From Calliopum simillimum (lineage: Eukaryota > Arthropoda > Insecta > Diptera > Lauxaniidae), in assembly GCA_951812925.1 (NCBI GenBank), contig OX638370.1, positions 97,292,897 through 97,356,896 on the forward strand: a stretch of DNA of 64,000 nucleotides. Reading direction: 5' to 3'. The position numbers and the translations under genes are program-made. Numbering within the stretch: position 1 is the stretch's first letter; each line of letters begins with the position of its first letter. Below are positions 12,201 through 21,648 of this stretch, one piece after another. The notes below the pieces were generated by a model that did not search any database, had not been told where the DNA came from, and saw only the letters and a list, made by a program, of their open reading frames with translations.

Positions 12201-15200
12201 AATTTGTCGTTTCTGAAATCGAATTATTTTACTATTTTCTATTAAATGCAGCACCTAGTTCTATTCGTTGTCTTCAAAATGATCTATGATATGGTCTTAA
12301 ATGATTTTTCTATACAAAGTTACGATCATTTCAAAATGGCATCATGAATTTCTATCTCATTTTGAAGACACAAAATAGAACCATATGAAGCACTCAATAG
12401 AAAATAGCAAAATATTTCATATTAATTTGATACTTTTGAGAAAAAATTGCTTGCAATTAATCCCGGGATTTGCATGTACTAATCCCGGGATTTTCGGGAC
12501 TTGAAAAAGGCCGGGATTGGCATCGCTAGTCTACACCTAAAGCAGCCATCGCCATAAAGCTTAGTACATGGTTGTATATTGGTCGAAGAAATATCTCTTC
12601 GTCTTGGTTATAATCTCTTCGTATTGGTATCTAAAACTTCAGTGCATCATATGAAAAAGCGGAAATTTAAAAAGAACGGAAATCAACACCTAAGACTATG
12701 CAATATTATTATTTTTTTTTTTAATCGAATGCTTCCAAAATCAATGTACATTTAAATTTGTTTTAAGAAATTTATTAACTTTATACTTTTAATAAAATGA
12801 AATAACATCATCTGTGTAATTGAATCATTTTAAACCGTTGAATATTCGATTAAAAATAAAGAATATTATTGCATAGTTTTATGGGTTGAGTTCGATTTCC
12901 GTTTTTCATGTTTTGCACTGAAGTTTATTTAGATTAGCTGTAGCTTGTTCAGTTGCAACAATTTCTAGAGATGGGTTTTATGATTTTTAACGGGCTTTAA
13001 TTTCATAATGTTTTCTTGCCACCTTAGGGTGGTAAAAACTGTGATAATGTGTACAACTAGTCGAAAAAAACATTTCAGATAAATGACTTCTATGTAGCAC
13101 ACATCAAGACATTTAGAAATATTTACTATGCTTCATAATCGGACGTCAAATGATGGATCTATAGGGAAAAAACACGCAGACAAAAAAATTATTTTTGTTT
13201 CCTTAAAAATCGTTTCAGATAAGCTTTCTATAAATGGGCGGTTTACAGCGATCTATACTATCTAATGTCTACCTAACATTTTGCGAAAAGTAGGGGAAAT
13301 TTTCTGAGGGGATGTTCTACTGCATATAATTAAAAATTATTAAAACGCTAGGGGAATGTCGTCAGGGTTGGGCCGCTGTCAGGGTTGGACCACTGCTATT
13401 TCTCGTATATGACACGAGCTGCGATCTGTGTTATAGCGTCGAATTATTGTTCTCGATGGCAGAAAACGTTTTTATGCATTGCTTGTTACCGGGATTGTCA
13501 TTAAAAATTTTTGTGCCTCCATGTTGTTTTCGATAGTTCAAAAATTTTGTAATAGCAGTGAAAAACGACTCAAAACTTGGAAAAGAACAATGCCACCGCA
13601 AAAAAAAGTATATAAGTATGTCCATTAAGGGCTGAACCATTAACAAATTCCCAAAGGGAAACTTCCATTCCTTTACCTGTTCGCATGTAGTATTGAACGA
13701 TCGAAAAACACGCTTGTCGTCAGGGTTGGGCCACTCGTGTAGTCAGGGTTGGGCCACATCAATTTTTATTTCGAATCAGTAAAATAACATTACCCAATCG
13801 GTTTTTCGGAACAAAGAACATAAGTCTACCCTTTCTACGATTTTGTCATTGGTCGAGCCTCTGCAAGCAGTCGCGCCAACAGTGAAATCTAATCGGGGGC
13901 GCCGCCCGATGAAAAGCACGGTCTTAACCTCTCCAGAGAACCGCGAAGAGTTGTGAAAAAAGCAAGAGATGCGCGATGCTTCGAAAACGCCTAAAAAACG
14001 CGAAAAAATCGAACGCACAACACCTGCTAAACAAGAACGCCCATCGAAAAAAGCACAAAAAGATGTGGATCAAGACTTCTGCATTATATGCTTGGAATCG
14101 ATGCACGCGAAACTGAATCGAAACAATTCAATCGCATGCGGGACGTGCACTTAAAGTGCGTCAATCACACAAAAAGTTACTAAGATGCCCAAATTGTGAT
14201 TCAGATTAATGTTATTATGTAGATTTCTCATCAAAATTTTGTATAATCAAATGAAAAACAATAAAAAGTTTCATACATATTCATTACACACTATTTAGTA
14301 CATATTTCATCGATATTTGGTGGTGGTCCAACCCTGACTACAATGGCCCAACCCTGACTACTTTTTTTTTTTTTTAAGTTTCGTCAATAACTTTTTTTTC
14401 CGAAATCGAAGCGAGTTGTCCTAAAGGTATGTTACAGATAAGGGTCCAAACTTTTAAATAAGACAAAAAATTTGGCAATATTTAAACATATAAAAAAGAT
14501 ACAGAGGAAAGTTAAAAAGTGGCCCAACCCTGACGACATTCCCCTACATATAGCATATCTCTGCACACATAGGAATTATTATTGGTACAATATGTTGCCC
14601 ATAACAAGCAGCCGATTTTTAGAAATCCGTAGATCAAAGGTCATAAAAATATGACTTTTGCAAATACATACTTAATAACGGTTATCTCTGCAGAAAAATT
14701 TTGTTTAACAAAGAAGTAGCATAGAACATATAGTACAAAAAAGATTCTTGAGTGTTTTTAAGTACCACATCATTTAGGAGATATGCGAATTCGAAGAGTT
14801 TTTGTCTGAAAAAAGAAGTTAGAAATTGTTTAAATTTTTGGATTACTCAAAAGTGGTCATTTTTAAAAAATAAGTTTACTCAAGAAATCGCATCCATTTC
14901 ATTAATTTGTATAACAAATCAAAAGAAAGAAAGTTCAATTTATATTTCTATATTTTTATTTCAATAGGTGAACTGAATGAAGAGGAAGAAGTGTTGCAAT
15001 GGTTAATCACGCAAAAGACTGAAGACCGCATTGAGTTAATTACGCGTCAGATGCTGGAAACTATGGTTGAAGAAACGCAATATCTAGCGGTTTACTTCTG
15101 TGAGTGCATAATATTTTTATTAAGCATTTATTCTTTTAAAATTTGGATTTTCACTTAACAGCAATACAATAGTACTTAATAGTGCAATATTAAGGAGTTT

Positions 15201-18200
15201 AATTTACTTTAGAGACATAGTCTATAAAAATAAAAATGCGATTAATCTTACAAAATTAAAATTTTAAAATAATAATTATATTTCATTAGTTTTTGGAAGT
15301 AGTATGTACTTACTTTAAAAAATGATATCAGAAAATCGTTTCTATGAAATAAATTATTTTAAGAAATTAAAATTAATAGATATATATTAAAATTAATACA
15401 AGTTTTCCACTCCAATCATATTGATCTTTTTCCAATCAAATTAAACTTTATCCAAATCAAAACAAATCTTTTCCAAATCAATTTAAACTTTTTTCAGCAG
15501 TTAAAATTTTTTCCAATCAAATTAAACTTTGCAAAAAATACACTTAAAAAGAAGTTTCTCTGTAACTATAACAGCTATTGTTATGAAGCTTGGTACATAG
15601 ATGAATATTGGGCCTTGTCTTGAATAAATATTCGCGAGAATTTTTTCTCAGACTGCCTAGCATAAGGCCCATTGTGTCTACCAAACACTTTGCAAAATGT
15701 GGAGGTGGTTGAAAAAGCGATTTGGAAAAAGTTTAATTTGATTTGCAAAAAAAGGCAGGTTAGTTTGATTAGAAAAAAGTTTAACTTGGAGTGGAAAACT
15801 TGTATAATATGATAATACAACACAAATATTTCTCAAATTTCAAAACTTTTGAAAAAATCATACGAACTGCCACCAACATCAGTTGAATCGCTAGTATTTT
15901 GAGTTATAAATGCAGTTTTTCTTAAGAAACTCTTAATTTTTGCACATTGTATTGGCTGCTTTGTAAATAATATCCATTGTTTGGATTAAATATTTTTTGA
16001 TTGCTAAATTTTGAATTTTTGGTATGTGTTACAATTCTTGAAATGAAGTTTACACACATTTTATTTATACTAAATACACATTTTGTTTACAACATATTTC
16101 ATTTACACCACCACGCAACCAACAAACACCACCACCAATCACCAACCACTGTCCGCATATCCAAAAAAAAATTTTTAAAAATACACACAAAACTACGTAA
16201 AAAATAAAATACAAAAAAAAAAAAAAAAAAAAAAAAACTTAAACCTACCTATAGTACCCCCTGATCGCAAAGGAAACAAGCCACCCAGCTATTGCCGTAG
16301 CTTCTGTTCACCAATATCCTTTTCCGAACGAAACATCACAACAACCTCACACAAATCCAAAGCATTTATTCAAAATTACATGTCGCGCAAAAGAAAACGA
16401 TTCGAAAATCAAGGTATTCAAAAACTAAAAACACTGAAATTAAAATCTTTAGAGTTTTTTTTTTTAATAAAAAATTAAAGAAATCTAAACTCACTAAATA
16501 CAACAGTGTATGAGCCTTTCGTATGAAATAATTTGTTATCGCATGTTTCATTTCCTTTTTCAATAACGTGATTTTCTTAACTTTTTTTAACGAATATTTA
16601 AAATATAAAAAAATAATTTAAATTAAAACTTAAAAGCTTTTTACATACAACATTTGTGTATTTCGTCCAAACTAAATATACATGTGTATTTCAACATAGA
16701 GTATTCTGGTATTGATTATATCAAGAAACTATTAAGGATGTGCAGGATTTATTTCTTTATAGAATTTTTTAAGTAAAATCGTACTTGTTTGCTCTGTTGT
16801 GGAGCGTTATAAAAGTCTCAAAAGCTGTTTTTTTATTTTTGTATGGAGGATTTAGTTTTTAAGTCATATTTTTCATGTAAATCGGTTTTTTTTTTTTTTT
16901 AAACATTTCCGGCGGTTGGAATTAATAATGTTGAATACCTTTTCAAAATGGGTAATAACTCTAAAATCGACTTGGTTTAAGCGGTTTTGAACCAGTTTAA
17001 ATGTTTTTAAAGTTTTTGCGATTTTTGAACAATACATACATACCTGATCGGTACGAAAAAGTTTTTATGTATTTTTTACAAAGATACATTACATACATCG
17101 AACTAAGTTCGTAAGAATAAACGACCGAATGAGATTAAGCTCTTCCAAAATAGCTCCACATATATCTCACATTATGACTGAAACTTTGGTCTTCCAAATA
17201 ATAGTTTTAAAGTATTATGCAAATCTTGAAAATTTAAAAAAAATTCCCTCAACGTTTTCCTCGAACATACTTTCCCTCTAGCTTCAATCCAAAAATTATG
17301 TTCGTACTCCCCGGGTGCTCCTGGTGGGGTAAGATGTGTAACGGACTTCTAATATTTGTGTCCTCTCTAGATTTTCCTCCAACATACTGACCCCTACCTC
17401 TACCCTGTAGGAGGCTCCTGAAACGAGAAGGAAAAACCACCTAAGGGAATGGAATAAGGCGTATGTATGTTTGGGGAAAGTGTTGAGAGGCGAAATAGTG
17501 GAGGTGTTTCTCATATTCTACCTCACCTGAGACAACCTGGAAGTGGGTGGAGTCGATTTCATAAAAATTTAATTTTTGCAGGGGTGAATATAAGGAGTGA
17601 AAAAAGTGGATTAGCATTTTGAGCGCGGCTTATGCTTCGCTTATGGGTGTACTTTGCAAATTTTCAAAGAGGTCGAAAATGGTTCATTTGAAGAAAAAAA
17701 CAAAACCAAATAGCCATTTTCGATGTAGTCGTCAGTGCTGAATCTGAATCCAGTCTCGTAATTGCTCTATCACGTATGGATTTTGAGATATTCTAACCTA
17801 AAAGTCCAAAAACACGATTTTTGAGGACGCAAAAAATTGTTTTGATCTTTTCTACGAAATGCGTCGCTTACTACTGTTTTTCGTCTATAAAATGAGCTAT
17901 GAATGATTTTCCTTTAAAATGTTATGACTATTTGAAAATGAGACCATTGAGTGAAAAATCACATAATAGCTTTCATGTATTATTTGAGAATGGTCATTAC
18001 TTTTTAAAGAAAAATCACACAACACCACTTTATAGCTCATTTTGAAGACGAAGAACTTTTTTGAGCTTTTAGATTAGAATATCTGGATTCGGATTCAGCA
18101 ACGACCAATGCATCGAAAATTGCTATCATTGTTTGGGTTTGTTGTGTTTTTTTCAAATGTACCATTTTTCGACATCTTTTTTAAAAAATTTGAAAAGTAA

Positions 18201-21200
18201 AGAAAATGATAAAGGGGAAAAAGTAATGGATGTTGGTGCTTAATTCTACCCCGTCAGAGACACCATGAAAGTGGAGAGAATCAATTTCATAAATTTCATA
18301 AAAACGTTGGGTAGCACCCTTAAGAGGTGGAGTCACGGGGTGGCTATATTCAGAGAAAATATTAAGGGCGAGAAAATAATGGGTGTTGGTCTAATATTTT
18401 ACCCCTCTAAGGGCGACGCCTGGGCAGCTATAAGATTATTTTTCGTTCATCCAGACGCCAATCAAGACCCCATTTTTTCCCTCACGCATTATTTGATCAA
18501 ACTTCATAAAATAAAGGGATCTAGAATATCCAAATCGAGTAGTCGTGCACTAAATCATGTCTAAAGTACTCTTAGGTCCGATACAGGCAGACAATGAATG
18601 ACATTATTTTAGATTCAAACTTCTTTAACTATATAGTTCCAGGGTCTTAGAAAGGTTATGGATGTTCTATATTCCGCACATCTAAGCAAAAACAAATTTT
18701 CCAATAGAAATATAGGAAAAAATATGAATTTATAAATATAGTATACTCTAGGGCTGTTCAAAAAAAAAAAAATTTCGAATTTCCAAGATATACTTTGGCA
18801 TCACGATCTACATCATGACAGAATATCCCAAAAAATTTTTCAGATTTTTAAATTCATATTTAAAGGTGGCTCAAAGCAGAAATATATTTTTGTTATTTTT
18901 TTTTAGCATTAATTATAAAATGTTGTCAAACAATTTGAAAAATTTGTTTTAGAGTAACTTAAAAACATTCATTTTGTTTGTTTTTTAATGAACTTTAAAA
19001 CCTACGTTGTAATTTTGACAAAAAAAATTTTACACTTCTTAAAAAACGAAAAACTGCCCTAAGAAGGCGAAATTTTACGGTTTTTCAAAGAAAAAAGTCA
19101 TCGTGCTTTAAACGAAATGAACATTTTTTAATTTACAAGATCTCATTCAAAAGAGCTCTTAAAAACCTTCAAGACAAGACATGTTAAGATTTTTTTGAGC
19201 CAGCAGGCTCGATGACATAACGTTTGAAATATAGTAATGCAGCCCTGTGAAAGGCAAAACGCTTTTTACTCAAGAGGGAGGCATCTTACAAAAAAGTGCC
19301 CATGACATAAAATGCTTAGAATCATCCAAGGAACAAGTGTGAATTGTTTTTTTTTTTTTTTTTGGAAAGTTTATTAAAAATGACGTTAAAAAATTTTTTT
19401 TTCTAAAATTAAGTAAAAAAAAAAAAAAACAATTTACACTTGTTCCTTGGATGATTTTAAGCATTTTATGCCATGGGCACTTTTTTGTAAGATGCCTCCC
19501 TCTTGAGTAAAAAGCGTTTTGCCTTTCACAGGGCTGCATTACTATATTTCAAACGTTATGTCATCGAGCCTGCTGGCCCAAAAAAGTCTTAACATGTCTT
19601 GTCTTGAAGGTTTTTAAGAGCTCTTTTGAATGAGATCTTGTAAATTAATAAATGTTCATTTCGTTTAAAGCACGATGACTTTTTTCTTTGAAAAACCGTA
19701 AAATTTCGCCATCTTAGGGCAGTTTTTCGTTTTTTAAGAAGTGTAAAATTTTTTTTGTCAAAATTACAACGTAGGTTTTAAAGTTCATTAAAAAACAAAC
19801 AAAATGAATGTTTTTAAGTTACTCTAAAACAAATTTTTCAAATTGTTTGACAACATTTTATAATTAATGCTAAAAAAAAAATAACAAAAATATATTTCTG
19901 CTTTGAGCCACCTTTAAATATGAATTTAAAAATCTGAAAAATTTTTTGGGATATTCTGTCATGATGTAGATCGTGATGCCAAAGTATATCTTGGAAATTC
20001 GAAAAAATTTTTTTTTTTTGAACAGCCCTAGTATACTCGTATGTAGTGTGTTTAGTTTGGAAACGAATACCTTAATTTTTGGCGTTTTCTTATACTTGAT
20101 CTTTTTCTAACATACTCTTTACTTAACCCAAAACGCTTGTGTTTGAAAGTTTGTTGAATTTTAATTACTAATGTTGGCGACAAAAAAAAAAATACGCCTT
20201 TTTTGGGATTAGCAAATTTTTAACGAGAAAAAAAATGTTATATAAATTATTTTATAGATAAGATTAACTGCAATATATGCGATCAAATTTTGGAGGGATT
20301 GGAATTGATAGATGATGAATGTGACGTTTTCGGTATACATATGGTAAAAATACAAGATCCACAATTGGCAAAACGTTACTCGATCAAAACATTTCCAGCT
20401 TTGGTCTATTTTAGGTAAATTTTGAATAAAGTTTTATCAAAAAACATACATTACACTAAGATATATATATACTTCTCTTAGGAACGGAAATCCATTACTT
20501 TTTGAAGGTGACTTACAAAATGAACAATCTGTTCTGGAATGGTTAATTGATGATGATAATCGTGAATTGGCCGATGAAATTGAAGAGGTTAATGAACGTA
20601 TGTTGGAACGTCTAATGGCGGAGTCAACGTTGATAGTGGTATTTTTCTGTATGTCAAATTTGAGATACTCAAGAGAGTTTGGTTATAAAGATAAACGTAA
20701 GTATAACACTTAATCTTTAATCCCTAGATGATGAGGACTGTGCCGAGTGTGAAGAAATTTTAGAAGAACTGGAAGAAATTGATGGTGAAGCTGATATGTT
20801 TGGCATTGATTTTGTTAAGATAGCCAGTGTGGAAGCAGCGAAAAAATACGATGTTGTCAACATACCGTCATTAGTTTATTTCAGGTAAAATTCGCCATTA
20901 GAAATTATCAAAGATCTATACTTTGATGTCTCTAAGTTTATGATATAGAATTTGGAACTTGTAAATGATTTTTTTCTTTTTCAATAGAAAACAAGTCCCT
21001 GTGTTATACGATGGTGATCTACATCAGCATGATAAAGTTATAACATGGTTGACATCGCAGGATGTTTTCGAAATTAAAAATGAAATCGAAGAAGTCAATC
21101 GCAAAATGTTGGACAAGCTACTGGAGGAGAATGAATTCATCACTGTGTTCTTCTGTACATTGGCAATGCAAAAATAATCGGAATTATTTTCTTTACATAT

Positions 21201-21648
21201 TTTTGTTTTTTGTTTTCAGATGAACACAATCATCCAGAGAGCGCAGCTGCGCTGGAAAAGCTTGAAAATATTGATAGTGAAACTGATAATTTGGATATAA
21301 CATTTGTTAAAATGGCCGATGCACGTTATGCCAAAAAATGGGGCGTCACCAAACTGCCAGCTATGGTTTATTTCAGAAGAAGATTTCCAAGCATCTATAG
21401 AGGCAAGTACCATTTTACCAACATGGTAGTTCTTCGGCTAATTTTTTCTTCTTTTAAAAGGTGATTTGCTCTCTGAGGATGAAGTGCTTGAGTGGTTGCG
21501 TAAAAATCGTTTCCGTCAACCTGAACTCAACATTTTCATGTATGCTTTAATAGCACTAGCGTTAGGCTTTGTTATGTATACTGCGTTCCTATTGCAATGT
21601 TTTAAGCCAGCGCCGCCACCACCTGTGCAGCATCCTAAACAGACGTAG
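4961..21648 (+). CDS. membrane-anchored multi-thioredoxin-domain protein (3' part)
   Basis: Spliced exons: 4961-5092, 5387-5548, 5617-5778, 5872-6060, 6124-6261, 10388-10570, 14968-15099, 20258-20414, 20482-20648, 20728-20884, 20988-21154, 21220-21402, 21461-21648. Supplied with one base from a missing upstream exon, they join without a stop into 705 codons. The protein holds six thioredoxin-like units of about 110 residues, each split over two exons: a first half rich in acidic and helix-forming residues ending VFF/VYF, and a second half with an LE-x-ID-D/E core, FVK and a PALVYF-type strand. CxxC sites are CKQC, CEQC, CNIC and CAEC in units 2-5; units 1 and 6 lack them. A hydrophobic helix (MYALIALALGFVMYTAFLL) and a proline-rich tail end the protein. 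The likely location is the ER or another secretory membrane with the domains on the luminal side (inference). I think this is the fly gene l(2)01289 (PDI-like), from memory only. The 5' end is outside the window. Confidence 0.85.
6800..7115 (+). repeat. GGTCTTG-rich dispersed repeat, copy 1
   Basis: A degenerate run of CTTGGTCTCGGTCTTG-like words fills about 6836-6960. It is followed by a unique part with ATGATTTTATACTCGAAATGG and an end with GACTAAAAAGCGGTCTTGG. The same order of blocks recurs at 46060-46350 (same strand) and 47100-47430 (opposite strand), so it is a dispersed family and not a private microsatellite. Confidence 0.65.
7410..7575. mobile_element. short non-autonomous hAT element (166 bp)
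   Basis: The termini CAGTGGCGGATCC are exactly inverted at the two ends. The exact 8-bp target duplication gaatgaag lies at 7402-7409 and 7576-7583. Inner inverted blocks are GATCGGCCCCCC and its complement-like partner. There is no coding sequence. Ends of this type with an 8-bp duplication are typical of hAT MITEs. Confidence 0.92.
7741..8155. mobile_element. TA-flanked MITE, CCAAATCAAATTAAAC family
   Basis: The left part is a degenerate tandem run of TTTTTCCAAATCAAATT-like words. The right end holds CTTAACTTGGAGTGGAAAA, the inverted partner of the family's left terminus. The core ATAAAACTTGGTATATGGAGGAATATTATG is shared with the copies at 8366-8915, 15399-15802 and 37849-40580. The outer ends are eroded and the right boundary is approximate. 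Confidence 0.65.
8366..8915. mobile_element. TA-flanked MITE, same family, copy 2
   Basis: The termini CGGATTTTCC and, in reverse complement, CAGGTTTTCC are flanked by TA at 8364-8365 and 8916-8917. The left third is a tandem run of CAAATCAAATTAAACTTT-like words and the right third carries its reverse complement. A TA duplication and no coding capacity suggest a Tc1/mariner-mobilised MITE. Confidence 0.75.
9372..9773 (+). CDS. candidate alternative exon of the thioredoxin-repeat gene
   Basis: After an AG at 9370-9371, a frame that continues phase 1 from the donor at 6261 reads WNKTQCDICTSKAARKARLK, then a lysine/glutamate stretch, an alanine/glycine/serine/glutamate-rich linker, and YQCTMCP. 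It stays open to a TGA at about 9771. CDIC falls where the CxxC site of a second-half exon should fall, but the rest is not thioredoxin-like. It does not splice in phase into the exon at 10388 by any obvious donor, so it may be an alternative terminal exon. The acceptor lacks a strong pyrimidine tract, and a long A tract near 9679 would encode polylysine. Confidence 0.45.
9774..10387. other. intronic DNA, nothing recognised
   Basis: AT-rich DNA between the candidate alternative exon and the next regular thioredoxin exon. No repeat with readable ends was found. Confidence 0.45.
10388..10570 (+). CDS. thioredoxin-repeat gene exon (unit 3, second half)
   Basis: The exon opens ADGCEQCTKVLEELENIDDD and continues through FVKTRDFSVADGYG to PALVYFEGG. 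CEQC is the CxxC site. Phase 1 at both ends matches the exon ending at 6261 and the one starting at 14968. The donor is GTAAGA. Confidence 0.85.
10756..11308. mobile_element. TA-flanked MITE, CACTCAGGGAAAAA ends
   Basis: The ends CACTCAGGGAAAAA are exact inverted repeats. TA lies immediately outside both (10754-10755 and 11309-11310). The inside has short tandem blocks of the type TTCTTTTGATTTAA and TTGATTCAAAG. The ORFs inside have no family resemblance. Confidence 0.8.
11309..12030. other. intronic DNA, nothing recognised
   Basis: AT-rich DNA between two MITEs. No exon-like or repeat structure was identified. Confidence 0.4.
12039..12528. mobile_element. non-autonomous hAT element (490 bp)
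   Basis: The termini TAGGGATGCCAAT and (reverse complement) TAGCGATGCCAAT are inverted. The exact 8-bp duplication gtctacac lies at 12031-12038 and 12529-12536. CCCGGGATT words are repeated near both ends, and the middle is a further inverted repeat around CATTTTGAAGAC. No coding sequence. Confidence 0.92.
12537..13348. other. intronic DNA, nothing recognised
   Basis: No exon, conserved frame or element with readable ends was found here. Confidence 0.4.
13351..14544 (+). mobile_element. internally deleted pogo/Tigger-like element
   Basis: The ends GGGGAATGTCGTCAGGGTTG are inverted and flanked by TA (13349-13350 and 14545-14546). The plus strand holds the tail of a pogo-type transposase at about 13895-14155. 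It reads GRRPMKSTVLTSPENREEL, then an in-frame TGA, a lysine-rich stretch and a cysteine cluster FCIICLE with CGTC, resembling the zinc-binding C-terminus of such proteins. The catalytic core is missing. The word GTCAGGGTTGGGCC or a one-base variant occurs seven times, in inverted orientation at the two sides. Confidence 0.75.
14968..15099 (+). CDS. thioredoxin-repeat gene exon (unit 4, first half)
   Basis: The exon reads GELNEEEEVLQWLITQKTED, then a helix with RQMLETMVEE and the strand YLAVYF. It follows the acceptor TTTCAATAG and ends at the donor GTGAGT in phase 1. It joins either the regular exon at 20258 or, possibly, the candidate exon at 16255. Confidence 0.85.
15399..15802. mobile_element. 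TA-flanked MITE, CCAAATCAAATTAAAC family, copy 3
   Basis: The best-preserved ends of the family: CAAGTTTTCCACTCCAA on the left is exactly inverted on the right, with TA at 15397-15398 and 15803-15804. Inside, at about 15610-15680, lies a stretch like the small hairpin element at 57951-58053 (GAATAAATATTC and TCTCAGACTGC), bounded by GGGCCTTG and AAGGCCC. Confidence 0.85.
15803..16254. other. intronic DNA with A/C-rich tract
   Basis: AT-rich, then CACCACCA-type low complexity near 16108-16150 and an A homopolymer near 16210-16238. No gene seen. Confidence 0.4.
16255..16478 (+). CDS. candidate alternative terminal exon
   Basis: After an AG at 16253-16254 a frame that continues phase 1 from the donor at 15099 stays open for 74 codons to a TAA at 16476-16478. 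It reads PPDRKGNKPPSYCRSFCSPI, then a serine/threonine stretch and a basic KRKRFENQ segment. Base composition is clearly less AT-rich than the flanks for the first 160 bases. It has no thioredoxin features and I do not recognise it. The acceptor lacks a good pyrimidine tract. It could be an alternative C-terminus or chance. Confidence 0.3.
16479..17656. other. intronic DNA, nothing recognised
   Basis: The segment at about 17240-17560 is less AT-rich, but no conserved frame or element ends were seen. Confidence 0.35.
17657..18195. repeat. foldback repeat, about 540 bp
   Basis: TTTTCAAAGAGGTCGAAAATGG near the left end pairs with CATTTTTCGACATCTTTTTT near the right. Inner blocks also pair: CGATGTAGTCG with CGACCAATGCATCG, ATGAGCTATGAATG with a later AGCTCATTTTG. 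The outer arm words resemble the central loop of the foldback at 561-1665. No target duplication was found. Confidence 0.6.
18196..18560 (+). repeat. degenerate AAAATATTAAGGGCGA-type repeat
   Basis: Blocks such as GAGAAAATATTAAGGGCGAG, AATGGGTGTTGGT and ACCCCTCTAAGGG recur in looser form here and at 43260-43830. It is probably an arrayed repeat. The open frame over it has no family resemblance and is not called. Confidence 0.4.
18749..20030. mobile_element. hAT-type foldback with arms of about 615 bp
   Basis: The termini TAGGGCTGTTC are exactly inverted. The exact 8-bp duplication gtatactc lies at 18741-18748 and 20031-20038. The arms 18749-19363 and 19414-20030 are near-identical reverse complements around a 50-bp spacer. 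No transposase is encoded. The high similarity of the arms points to recent insertion or recent gene conversion between arms. Confidence 0.92.
20258..21648 (+). CDS. thioredoxin-repeat gene, 3' exon cluster
   Basis: Six exons encode unit 4 second half, units 5 and 6, and the terminal helix plus membrane anchor. CNIC and CAEC are the CxxC sites of units 4 and 5; unit 6 has EHNHPESAAA in their place. Two introns are in phase 2 (after 20414 and 20884), unlike the phase 1 introns elsewhere. The intron 21403-21460 starts with GC: GAG|GCAAGT. The stop is TAG at 21646-21648, and AATAAA follows at about 21660. Confidence 0.88.

Noticed and set aside
16366..16563. Minus-strand frame of 65 residues
   Set aside because: Hydrophobic Phe/Leu-rich translation of AT-rich DNA with no homology signal.
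17249..17514. Two overlapping minus-strand frames
   Set aside because: No family resemblance, no splice context; probably chance in a less AT-rich stretch.
18265..18564. 99-residue plus-strand frame
   Set aside because: It lies on a repeat whose words recur at 43260-43830 without an open frame, so it is probably chance.
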